Below are positions 25,680-33,118 of a stretch of 64,000 nucleotides of DNA, piece after piece. Both the position numbers and the translations under genes were made by a program. The notes under the pieces were generated by a model that saw nothing but the letters and a program-made list of their open reading frames with translations, searched no databases and was not told where the DNA came from. Position 1 is the first letter of the stretch; each line of letters opens with the position of its first letter. This DNA comes from Terripilifer sp031921685 (GTDB taxonomy: Bacteria; Pseudomonadota; Alphaproteobacteria; Rhizobiales; Beijerinckiaceae), in NCBI RefSeq assembly GCF_031921685.1, contig NZ_JAPDHU010000004.1, positions 372,001 through 436,000 of the forward strand, written 5' to 3'.

Positions 25680-27265
25680 CCCGCGAACGCCTTTATCTTT
25701 TCGACACCACTTTGCGCGATGGCGCGCAGACCACCGGTGTCGATTTCTCCATCGACGACAAGCGCCGCATCGCCGCGCTGCTCGACGATCTCGGCCTCGA
25801 TTATGTCGAAGGCGGCTATCCCGGCGCCAATCCGCTCGACACCGAATTCTTCCGCAAGAAGGCGGTGAAGAAGGCGCGTTTCGCGGCCTTCGGCATGACC
25901 AAGCGGCCGGGCCGCTCCGCCTCCAACGATCCGGGCATTGCCGGCCTCATGGAGGCCGAGGCCGATGCGATCGTCTATGTCGCCAAGAGCTGGGATTTCC
26001 AGGTGCATGTCGCGCTCGGCATCACGCTTGAGGAAAATCTCGAAGGCATCAGCGATTCCATCGCCTATGCCGGGAAGAACGGCCGCGAAGCCATGCTCGA
26101 TTGCGAGCACTTCTTCGATGGCTACAAGAACAATCCCACTTATGCGCTGCAATGCGCGCGCGCCGCTTATGAAGCCGGCGCCCGCTGGGTTGTGCTCTGC
26201 GACACCAATGGCGGCACCTTGCCCGATGAAGTCGAGCGGATCGTCGGCGAAGTGGCCCGCCACATCCCCGGCAGCCATTTGGGCATCCACACCCACAACG
26301 ACACCGAGAATGCGGTGGCCAATTCCTTTGCCGCCATCCGCGCCGGGGCTCGGCAGATCCAGGGCACGCTGAATGGCCTGGGCGAGCGTTGCGGCAATGC
26401 CAATCTCGTTTCGATCATCCCGACGCTTCTCTTGAAGAGCGAGTTTGCCGATCGTTTTGAGATCGGCGTGACGCACGAGAAGTTGCGCGGCCTGACCAAG
26501 CTGAGCCACGCCTTCGACGAGCTGATCAACCGCGCGCCCAATCGCCATGCGCCCTATGTCGGCGCATCGGCTTTCGCGACCAAGGCGGGCATCCATGCCT
26601 CCGCCGTGCTGAAGGACCCCAAGACCTATGAACATGTCGAACCGGATGCGGTCGGCAATGTCCGTAAGGTTCTGGTCTCCGATCAGGCTGGCAAATCGAA
26701 CGTGTTGGCGGAGCTCGAACGCCTCGGCATCACCGTCGCGAAGGACGATCCGCGCGTCATGCGCGTGTTGGAGGAGGTGAAGGAGAAAGAGGCGCAGGGC
26801 TATGCCTATGAAGGCGCCGATGCTTCTTTCGAATTGCTCGCCCGTCGCGTTTTGGGCCAGGCGCCCGATTATTTCGACGTCGAGCGTTTCAGCGTCAATG
26901 TCGAGCGCCGCCACAATGCGGTCGGCGAACTGGTCACCGTGTCGGAAGCCATCGTCAAGGTGCGTGTCGACGGCGACACCCTCATCTCCGCCGCCGAGGG
27001 CGCGGGACCGGTCAACGCGCTCGATCTCGCGCTGCGCAAGGATCTCGGCAAATACCAGCCCTATATCGAGGACCTCGAACTGCTTGACTATCGCGTGCGC
27101 GTCTTCCAGGGCGGCACCGATGCGGTGACTCGCGTGCTGATCGAATTCGGCGATAGCCAGGGCAACAGGTGGTCGACGGTCGGCGTGTCAGCCAACATCA
27201 TCGACGCCTCGTTCCAGGCGCTGTTGGACTCGATCAACTACAAGCTGATGAAGGCTGAGGCTTGA
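25676..27265 (+). CDS. cimA: (R)-citramalate synthase
   Basis: Condenses pyruvate with acetyl-CoA to citramalate, a threonine-independent route to 2-oxobutyrate for isoleucine. The 529-residue protein has an N-terminal TIM barrel with the HMGL-like signature FDTTLRDGAQTTGVDFS and metal-binding HTHNDTENAV, and a C-terminal LeuA-type allosteric domain (about residues 395-520). Length and both domains fit CimA rather than 2-isopropylmalate synthase or homocitrate synthase. Last gene of cysS-GNAT-cimA; the REP-like hairpin at 27329 probably ends the transcript. Confidence 0.92.
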   Translation: MTRERLYLFDTTLRDGAQTTGVDFSIDDKRRIAALLDDLGLDYVEGGYPGANPLDTEFFRKKAVKKARFAAFGMTKRPGRSASNDPGIAGLMEAEADAIVYVAKSWDFQVHVALGITLEENLEGISDSIAYAGKNGREAMLDCEHFFDGYKNNPTYALQCARAAYEAGARWVVLCDTNGGTLPDEVERIVGEVARHIPGSHLGIHTHNDTENAVANSFAAIRAGARQIQGTLNGLGERCGNANLVSIIPTLLLKSEFADRFEIGVTHEKLRGLTKLSHAFDELINRAPNRHAPYVGASAFATKAGIHASAVLKDPKTYEHVEPDAVGNVRKVLVSDQAGKSNVLAELERLGITVAKDDPRVMRVLEEVKEKEAQGYAYEGADASFELLARRVLGQAPDYFDVERFSVNVERRHNAVGELVTVSEAIVKVRVDGDTLISAAEGAGPVNALDLALRKDLGKYQPYIEDLELLDYRVRVFQGGTDAVTRVLIEFGDSQGNRWSTVGVSANIIDASFQALLDSINYKLMKAEA

Positions 27266-27328
27266 GGGCTTGGCGCCAAAGCGCCGGCATCGAACCATGT
27301 GCCGCCGCCGTCCTTGCCGCCACCTCTG

Positions 27329-27367
27329 TGTCATCCCGGATCGCCTGCGCAGGTGTCCGGGATGACA
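27329..27367. repeat. Short palindromic repeat, likely convergent terminator
   Basis: TGTCATCCCGGA pairs with TCCGGGATGACA over 12 bp, with CCTGCGCAGG, itself a palindrome, in the loop. It lies between the converging cimA and acr3 genes. Its ends match those of the 123-bp repeat at 13865-13987, so the two seem to be members of one family. Confidence 0.65.
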
Positions 27368-27418
27368 TCAAGGCTGTGGTCTCGTTTCAACTAGAGCCGT
27401 CTTTGCCTGGCCATCGCG

Positions 27419-28501
27419 TCACACGGCCGCGCCGCGTTCGTACCAGCCTCTTGATGCCTTCACGATCCGAACGACGGACAGCATCACCGGCACTTCGATC
27501 AGGACGCCGACGACGGTTGCGAGCGCTGCTCCCGATTGGAAGCCAAACAAGGCAATGGCCGTGGCCACCGCCAGTTCGAAGAAATTGCTCGCGCCAATGA
27601 GTGCAGACGGTCCGGCGACGCACCATTCGACGCCGAGGCGGCGATTGAGCCAATAGGCCAGTCCGGCGTTGAAATAAACCTGAATGAGAATTGGCACCGC
27701 CAGCATGGCGATGATCGCTGGCTGACGGGTGATCTGTTCGCCCTGCAAGCCAAACAGCAGAACGAGTGTCAGCAGCAGTGCGCCCAGAGACAACGGCGAC
27801 AAGGTTTTCAGCGTCCGATCCAAGGCAGCTTGCCCGCCGCCATTGAGTAAACCCCGTCGCCAAAGCTGCGCCACGATTACCGGGAGGACGATGTAAAGCA
27901 GAACGGACAGGAGCAGCGTGCCCCACGGCACGACGATTGAGGAGAGGCCGAGCAGGAGGCCGACGATCGGTGCGAAAGCGACCACCATGATGGTGTCGTT
28001 CAGGGCCACTTGTCCGAGCGTGAAATGGGGTTCCCCGTCCACGAGATTCGACCACACAAACACCATGGCCGTGCAGGGTGCGGCGGCCAGCAGGATCAGT
28101 CCCGCCGTGTAGCTTTCGAGCTGATCGGCTGGGAGATAAGGCCGGAAAACATTGGCGATGAAGATCCACGCCAGCAGCGCCATCGAAAAGGGTTTGACCA
28201 GCCAGTTGATACCGACGGTCGTGGCAATGCCGCGCCAATGGGCGCCGACTTGACCAAGCGCGGCGAGGTCGATCTTCAGCAGCATGGGAATGACCATGAG
28301 CCAGACTAGAACCGCCACGGGCAGATTGACTTGTGCGATTTCCGTCGCGCCGATCACGTGGAAAACGTCGGGCATCATCCGGCCAAGAACGATGCCAACG
28401 ACAATGCAGAGTGCCACCCACAACGTAAGAGAGCGCTCGAATAGGCCCATAGGAGAGGCTTTGGCAGATGAGGTTGTTGCGTCTGTCGCTGCTTGGGTCA
28501 T
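27419..28501 (-). CDS. acr3: Arsenite efflux permease, ACR3 family
   Basis: Inner-membrane As(III)/H+ antiporter of the ACR3 class, 360 residues with ten hydrophobic segments. Typical features are the helix-4 cysteine in AAAPCTAMVFVWSNL, which is essential for arsenite in ACR3 proteins, and the late IGASNFFELAVATAIALFG with the conserved Glu. It is the last gene of arsR-arsC-arsC-acr3; its start overlaps the preceding stop by four bases. It confers arsenite export after arsenate has been reduced by the two upstream reductases. Confidence 0.95.
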   Translation of the reverse strand: MTQAATDATTSSAKASPMGLFERSLTLWVALCIVVGIVLGRMMPDVFHVIGATEIAQVNLPVAVLVWLMVIPMLLKIDLAALGQVGAHWRGIATTVGINWLVKPFSMALLAWIFIANVFRPYLPADQLESYTAGLILLAAAPCTAMVFVWSNLVDGEPHFTLGQVALNDTIMVVAFAPIVGLLLGLSSIVVPWGTLLLSVLLYIVLPVIVAQLWRRGLLNGGGQAALDRTLKTLSPLSLGALLLTLVLLFGLQGEQITRQPAIIAMLAVPILIQVYFNAGLAYWLNRRLGVEWCVAGPSALIGASNFFELAVATAIALFGFQSGAALATVVGVLIEVPVMLSVVRIVKASRGWYERGAAV

Positions 28502-28944
28502 GATTTTGCCTCATGCAGGACACGGCGGCCTTCTGCGTCGATGACCCACTCACCATCTTCTTTGGTGAAGGCAGCGAGTTGCGGGTTCGGCAGAAGATCA
28601 AGGACGGCTTCTGAGGGGCGGCAGAGCTTCACGCCCAGCGAAGAAACAACAATCGGGCGATTCATAAGAATGGGGTGCGCCTCGATGGCATCCAATAATG
28701 CATCATCTGTCAGTGTTGGGTCAGAGAGGCCAAGTTCTGCATAAGGCGTACCCTTCTCCCGTAGCGCGTCTCGAACGGATATGCCGGCGCGTTCCAACAT
28801 TTGGATCAAAAGCGCCCGCGAAGGCGGCGTTTTCAGATACTCGATGACATGCGGTTCAATCCCGGCGTTGCGGATCATGGCCAGCGTATTGCGCGACGTG
28901 CCGCACTCGGGATTGTGATAAATCACGATATCGGTGGCGCTCAT
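28498..28944 (-). CDS. arsC: Arsenate reductase, glutaredoxin-coupled type
   Basis: Reduces arsenate to arsenite using glutathione and glutaredoxin. The 148-residue protein has catalytic Cys14 in HNPECGTSRNT and the family-typical LMNRPIVVSSLGVKLCRP with the arginines that hold arsenate. ATG 28944 overlaps the stop of the upstream reductase by four bases; the longer open frame upstream is antisense-like and not used. It lies between the low-molecular-weight phosphatase-type reductase and acr3. Confidence 0.94.
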   Translation of the reverse strand: MSATDIVIYHNPECGTSRNTLAMIRNAGIEPHVIEYLKTPPSRALLIQMLERAGISVRDALREKGTPYAELGLSDPTLTDDALLDAIEAHPILMNRPIVVSSLGVKLCRPSEAVLDLLPNPQLAAFTKEDGEWVIDAEGRRVLHEAKS

Positions 28945-29468
28945 GCCACGTCCCAGCGCTTGTTCGTCGATCCCTCCAATTGGCCGATCTCGCGCAATTT
29001 CGTCCCGAGCGCCATGGCGTCGAGGCTCTTGATCGGCAGAACCATGAAAGCGGAAATCCGGTTTTTCATGAAGCGGAACGCGTCGTTGAACGCGCGCTGC
29101 TTCTCGATATCGGTGCCTTCGACGGCCGCAGGATCTTCGATGCCCCAATGGGCCGTCATAGGCTGGCCCGGCCAGAACGGACAGGTTTCTCCGGCCGCGC
29201 TGTCGCAGACGGTGAATACGAAATCCATGACTGGTGCATTGGGCTCGGCGAAAACATCCCAGCTTTTCGAGTAAAAACCGTCCGCCGGATAATCCCAATT
29301 TCGGAGAGTGGTCAGTGCAATCGGATTGACCTCGCCTTTCGGCTGGCTTCCGGCTGAAAAGGCATTGAAGCGACCCGCGCCATCCTTGCGCAGGATCGAT
29401 TCCGCGAGGATCGAACGAGCAGAATTGCCGGTACAGAGAAACAGCACATTGTAGACGCGATCAAGCAC
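28941..29468 (-). CDS. Arsenate reductase, low-molecular-weight phosphatase type
   Basis: Arsenate reductase of the LMW protein-tyrosine-phosphatase fold, 175 residues, unrelated to the glutaredoxin type next door. The P-loop C12-x5-R18 is LCTGNSARS. Cys88 and Cys96 (VCDSAAGETCPFW) are candidates for the cysteine relay that is reduced by thioredoxin in this class. Its start overlaps the arsR stop by eight bases. The product is longer than the common 130-140 residues, with a C-terminal extension ending NKRWDVA. Confidence 0.9.
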   Translation of the reverse strand: MLDRVYNVLFLCTGNSARSILAESILRKDGAGRFNAFSAGSQPKGEVNPIALTTLRNWDYPADGFYSKSWDVFAEPNAPVMDFVFTVCDSAAGETCPFWPGQPMTAHWGIEDPAAVEGTDIEKQRAFNDAFRFMKNRISAFMVLPIKSLDAMALGTKLREIGQLEGSTNKRWDVA

Positions 29469-29817
29469 GGGGAAGCTCCTTCACTTCGAGGCCGCAGCAC
29501 GATTGGGTGGCTGCGGGTATGCAGATTTCAGGATGTCCGGCGCAGCAGTCGCGCATGAGGAAGGCGATCAGTCCCGACAGCGCGGAATAGTCAGCCGTGT
29601 ATAAGATCGAGCGCGCTTCCCGCTTTGCGGTCGCCAGTCCGGCTTGGGTTAGTTCTTTCAGGTGAAACGATACGTTCGACGCTGAGACGCCTGCGGCTTC
29701 AGCAATGGCTCCGGCCGCCATGCCTTCCGGGCCAGCGGTAACCAGTAACCTCACAATGCGAAGGCGGGTTTCCTGAGAAAGAGCCGCGAAGGCCGCGAGG
29801 GCTTGACGTTCTTCCAT
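29461..29817 (-). CDS. arsR: Arsenical resistance regulator, ArsR/SmtB family
   Basis: Winged-helix repressor of 118 residues. The DNA-recognition helix is in GVSASNVSFHLKELTQAGLA. Arsenite-binding cysteines are likely C91 and C92 with C99 (RDCCAGHPEIC), plus C107-C108 in the tail, a C-terminal placement rather than the helix-3 site of plasmid ArsR. First gene of the arsenic operon; release of arsenite-bound repressor would derepress the operon and perhaps the divergent DUF6428 gene. Confidence 0.93.
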   Translation of the reverse strand: MEERQALAAFAALSQETRLRIVRLLVTAGPEGMAAGAIAEAAGVSASNVSFHLKELTQAGLATAKREARSILYTADYSALSGLIAFLMRDCCAGHPEICIPAATQSCCGLEVKELPRA

Positions 29818-29819
29818 AA

Positions 29820-29851
29820 TTCAATAATCCTATATTCATATGATCATTGAA
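29820..29851. promoter_or_regulatory. Candidate ArsR operator in the divergent promoter region
   Basis: An AT-rich stretch bounded by TTCAAT (29820-29825) and ATTGAA (29846-29851), an exact inverted repeat, in the 49-base gap between arsR and the DUF6428 gene. This fits the 'CAAT...ATTG' dyads bound by ArsR-family repressors; binding is inferred. Confidence 0.5.
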
Positions 29852-29866
29852 ATAAGGATAGCAAAG

Positions 29867-30406
29867 ATGATCGAGATTGACAAGATGGACGTTGCCTTAC
29901 CGTCCCCCGCCGCCATCGATGACATCACGCTTGGCGATCTGCTCGCAGCCTGTGACGCGAGCCCGGACACACCCCTCGTCTTTTCCTACGATGGTCGCGC
30001 CATTCAGCGCGGCTATCATGTCACCGAAGTGAAAACGGGTCAGTTCGCTGCGCTGGATTGCGGCGGAAATCCCGAGGCGTGGTCGGAAATCTTCGTCCAG
30101 CTTTGGGATGTGATCGACGGCGACCGCACCCATATGACGGCGGGGAAGTTCGCCGCCATCATTCGTAAGGTGTCCAGGCATTTTGCGCTGGGCGCCAACG
30201 TGCGGCTCACCTTCGAGGTCAGCGATGGCGTTGCGCCGATGCAGCTTCACTGTGCTGCTGCACCGGTCTTCTCTGATGGCGTGCTGTCGGTGGCTCTGGC
30301 GCCGCGTGCTGCGAGTTGCAAGCCACGTGATCGCTGGTTGGAAGAACAGAAGCAAGCGTCCGCCAGCTGCTCTCCTTCCAATAGCAAGCAGCCCTGTTGC
30401 GGCTGA
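29867..30406 (+). CDS. DUF6428 family protein with Cys-rich tail
   Basis: A 179-residue protein I assign to DUF6428, of unknown function. The body from about residue 25 has TPLVFSYDGRAIQRGYHVTE, the GGNPEAWSEIFVQLWDV segment and a beta-strand-rich second half; the C-terminus ends CSPSNSKQPCCG with three cysteines, a plausible soft-metal binding site. AAGGATAGCAAAG precedes the ATG at 29867; another ATG at 29840 would begin inside the arsR operator. It is divergent from arsR and therefore likely arsenic-responsive. A role in arsenite handling is inference. Confidence 0.8.
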   Translation: MIEIDKMDVALPSPAAIDDITLGDLLAACDASPDTPLVFSYDGRAIQRGYHVTEVKTGQFAALDCGGNPEAWSEIFVQLWDVIDGDRTHMTAGKFAAIIRKVSRHFALGANVRLTFEVSDGVAPMQLHCAAAPVFSDGVLSVALAPRAASCKPRDRWLEEQKQASASCSPSNSKQPCCG

Positions 30407-30467
30407 TCACTCTCGTTTGGGGTGAGCATAATTCCGCCGCCCTCCCTTTGTATCTTTCAGCCTGATT

Positions 30468-30488
30468 TTGCCGCGATGAGCGCGGCAA
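30468..30488. terminator. Hairpin downstream of the DUF6428 gene
   Basis: Perfect 8-bp stem TTGCCGCG/CGCGGCAA with a five-base loop, 62 bases past the DUF6428 stop, in the convergent gap before the small secreted-protein gene. No T tract is present on either strand, so it is only a weak terminator candidate. Confidence 0.4.
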
Positions 30489-30596
30489 GGAGAAGGGCTC
30501 TGGGACTGAGGGGAGGGGGTGTCACGCGATTCTGAGGAACAACCCCATGCAAGGGCGCTTTCCTCGCATTTCACGCCCTCGAATTCAGGCCATGCC

Positions 30597-30962
30597 TCAC
30601 TCGACGAGGCGCAGCACCTTGTCTCGGCACAGGTTGCGGTCTTCCGCTTCCATCACGCTGTCGTCCTCGAACGTACCAGCGAGATCGAACGTGCAGCCCG
30701 AGCGCGGCGGCAGGGTGAAGGTGACGCGTTTGCCCGGCGCCAGGTTCTTCGCCACCACCCGTTCGGTTGCGGCAGCGCCTTCCTTGCCGACGAGTTTCAG
30801 TTCCACCAGCGCGGCGTCGCGCTTGTTCTCGACGGTGATGCGGCCTGGGCTCGAGGGACCACGCTTCGATTGCGCGAAGCCCGACGTCGCTGTCAGCGAC
30901 AAAGTCACCGCGGCCGCAGCCACGACCATGGAACGCGTGAGGGTGTGACGGGTCAACGTCAT
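30597..30962 (-). CDS. Hypothetical exported protein
   Basis: A 121-residue protein with a Sec signal peptide (MVVAAAAVTLSLTATSGFAQ) and a small beta-rich domain: GRITVENKRDAALVELKLVG, ending in a Cys-containing LPPRSGCTFDLAGTFEDDS and NLCRDKVLRLVE. The domain looks like a short immunoglobulin-like strand pair with one disulfide. No family name is assigned with confidence. The ATG at 30962 has GGAGAGGAG upstream. It lies 54 bases after the LOG-family gene in the same direction and may be cotranscribed. Confidence 0.7.
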   Translation of the reverse strand: MTLTRHTLTRSMVVAAAAVTLSLTATSGFAQSKRGPSSPGRITVENKRDAALVELKLVGKEGAAATERVVAKNLAPGKRVTFTLPPRSGCTFDLAGTFEDDSVMEAEDRNLCRDKVLRLVE

Positions 30963-31016
30963 GATGGCTGCTCCTCTCCTACATCGGCTCTCTGAATTTG
31001 AACGCACCATCGCCAA

Positions 31017-31619
31017 CTAGAGGCGTGACGTCAAATCGGCGGATTCCATGCCGGCACGCTTGCCTTGTTCCTTCGCCGCACGAAGGATCGGCACCACGTC
31101 CTCGATTTTCTCGGCGACCTGATAGCGCACTTCAAGATCGCTGCGGATGAAGCCCTTGTAGCGCATGTGCGCGAACAGATCGAGCAACGGCCGCCAGAAG
31201 CCGCCGATATCGGCGAGCACGACAGGCTTGTTATGACGATCGAGCTGCACCCAGGTGAGCTGCTCGACGAGTTCCTCGAGCGTGCCGATGCCGCCGGGCA
31301 GAGCGACGAAGGCATCGGCCTTCTCGAACATCATGCGCTTGCGTGTATGCATGTCGGCGACGACGACGAGTTCCTGCGCTTCCTTGAAGCGCCGTTCGCG
31401 TACGTCGAGGAAGTCGGGAATGATGCCCGTGACGTGGCCGCCGGCTTCGAAGACCGAACGGGCGAGAATGCCCATCAGCCCATGGCTGCCGCCGCCATAC
31501 ACGAGACCCATGCCAGCATTCACCAGTTCGGTGGCGAGCTTGCGGGCTGCATCTGCGAAAATCGGATCGGTTCCAGGAGAGGAACCACAGTAAACACAAA
31601 CATTGCGAATTTCAGTCAT
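31017..31619 (-). CDS. LOG family protein (nucleoside 5'-monophosphate phosphoribohydrolase)
   Basis: A 200-residue Rossmann-fold protein of the lysine-decarboxylase-like family; characterised members cleave the N-glycosidic bond of (cytokinin) nucleoside monophosphates. The family signature PGGIGTLEELVEQLTW is present near residue 100, and GGGSHGLMGILA near 47 binds the nucleotide phosphate. ATG 31619 was chosen because the domain begins immediately (MTEIRNVCVYCGSS); a GTG or ATG further upstream gives an unstructured extension. Confidence 0.92.
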   Translation of the reverse strand: MTEIRNVCVYCGSSPGTDPIFADAARKLATELVNAGMGLVYGGGSHGLMGILARSVFEAGGHVTGIIPDFLDVRERRFKEAQELVVVADMHTRKRMMFEKADAFVALPGGIGTLEELVEQLTWVQLDRHNKPVVLADIGGFWRPLLDLFAHMRYKGFIRSDLEVRYQVAEKIEDVVPILRAAKEQGKRAGMESADLTSRL

Positions 31620-31766
31620 GGCACAGCTTTGACGTGCGCTTGTGGCAGGGTCAAGGCACGGTTCCGGCAAGCTTGGCCGCGCGAATCGCCATCATTGGCC
31701 TTTCAATGCCATAATGGTTAAATCACCTGAATAATCAGGCGATGTCGGCCAGGTGGCGCGAGGCAA

Positions 31767-32987
31767 ATGGAACGCGGGATGTTGGGTGTGTCGAATAGGG
31801 TTGTCTACGTGGTTGCCGTGCTGGTGGCGCTGATCGCGGCTGTCTTCATCAGCTGGAACCTGTGGCGCAACTGGTCCATATCCGCGCCGACCACGCAAAG
31901 CCAAGCGCCGGCTGCGGCGCAGTCCCAGGCTAAGCTTGATCCTGTCAAACCCGATTCTGCCAAACCTGAAGCGGAAATCAGCAAGCCGGCGACGAGCAGC
32001 CAGAAACCGCAATTCGACGTGGTGCGCGTCGAGCCCTCGGGTGAAACGGTGGTTGCCGGCCGCGCGGCGCCCAACGCCAAGATCACTCTCTTCTCCGCGG
32101 GCAAACCGGTTGGCGAGGTTACGGCCAACAGCGAAGGCCAGTTCGTGATTCTGCCACCGGCGCTGCCGCCGGGCGATCATCTCCTGTCGCTCCAGGCCGA
32201 TGCGGTGATCTCCGATCAGACCGTGGCCATTGCCGTGCCGAAACCGGGCGGGCGCGACGTGGTGGTCGCCTTGGCGGAGCCGGACAAGCCGACGCGCATT
32301 CTCTCGGATGCCACCAAGTCCGCCGATGCCAAACCTGCTGATGCAAAGCCTGCCGACGTTAAGCCCGCAGCCGCGCCGGCAAGTACCCCGCCAGCCAGCC
32401 CTCCCGTCGCGATTCGCGCGGTCGAGGCGCAGGAAGGCGGTGGCTTCTTCCTTTCCGGTCTGGCGACGGCCGGCGCTCGGATCCGGCTTTATCTGAATGG
32501 CGCTCTCATCGCATCGGCCCAGGCCGGGCCCGATGGCCGTTGGTCGGTGCGCGTTGAAAAGGGCATGTCGTCGGGCAAATATGCGGTTCGCGCCGATGTT
32601 CTGGGCCAGGATGGCGGTGTGGTGGCGCGCGCCGAAGTGCCGTTCGACTATCCCGCTGCCGGCACGATGGCCGCTACGTCGGGCAAGCGGGAAGGGGCAT
32701 CTACGGCCTCCGAATCCGCCGCGCAACGGCAAGCCGAGGCGGTCACGCCGGCAACGACGGCCGCCGGGCCGGAGAAGCGCACCGATGCCGCGCCCCAGTC
32801 CACCGTCGTGCCGGAACTGCGCACCGCCCGGGTCGAGCGCGGCGACAGCCTGTGGCGGATCAGCCGGAGCATGCTCGGCCATGGCGTGCGCTACACCCAG
32901 ATTTACGACGCCAATACTGACCAAATCCGCGATCCGGACCTGATTTACCCAGGCCAGGTTCTCGTCGTGCCCAATCCAACGCCCTGA
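31767..32987 (+). CDS. Membrane-anchored LysM-domain protein with Ig-like repeats
   Basis: A 406-residue protein with a single N-terminal membrane anchor (VVYVVAVLVALIAAVFISW), a Pro/Ala/Lys-rich linker, two bacterial Ig-like domains (about residues 75-165 and 205-295, each with a PNA/AGARI-type strand turn), a further low-complexity linker with repeated ADAKPADAKP, and a C-terminal LysM domain (RVERGDSLWRISRSMLGHG to YPGQVLVVPNP) that binds peptidoglycan. Probably holds the cell wall to the inner membrane or scaffolds envelope proteins. A second ATG four codons on is an alternative start. Confidence 0.88.
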   Translation: MERGMLGVSNRVVYVVAVLVALIAAVFISWNLWRNWSISAPTTQSQAPAAAQSQAKLDPVKPDSAKPEAEISKPATSSQKPQFDVVRVEPSGETVVAGRAAPNAKITLFSAGKPVGEVTANSEGQFVILPPALPPGDHLLSLQADAVISDQTVAIAVPKPGGRDVVVALAEPDKPTRILSDATKSADAKPADAKPADVKPAAAPASTPPASPPVAIRAVEAQEGGGFFLSGLATAGARIRLYLNGALIASAQAGPDGRWSVRVEKGMSSGKYAVRADVLGQDGGVVARAEVPFDYPAAGTMAATSGKREGASTASESAAQRQAEAVTPATTAAGPEKRTDAAPQSTVVPELRTARVERGDSLWRISRSMLGHGVRYTQIYDANTDQIRDPDLIYPGQVLVVPNPTP

Positions 32988-33118
32988 TTGAAAGCCAATT
33001 TTTGAAATGGGCGTTGGAACCCGTGCCTTTTGGCGTGGAAGCGCCTATATGAGAATCATAACAATCAAACCGTGACCTTGCCCGCCGCCCTTGGCCGCCG
33101 GCTGTACAGACTGAACCG

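Noticed and set aside
32320..32400. ADAKPADAKP repeat in the LysM protein as a functional repeat domain
   Set aside because: It is a low-complexity linker common in periplasm-spanning proteins.
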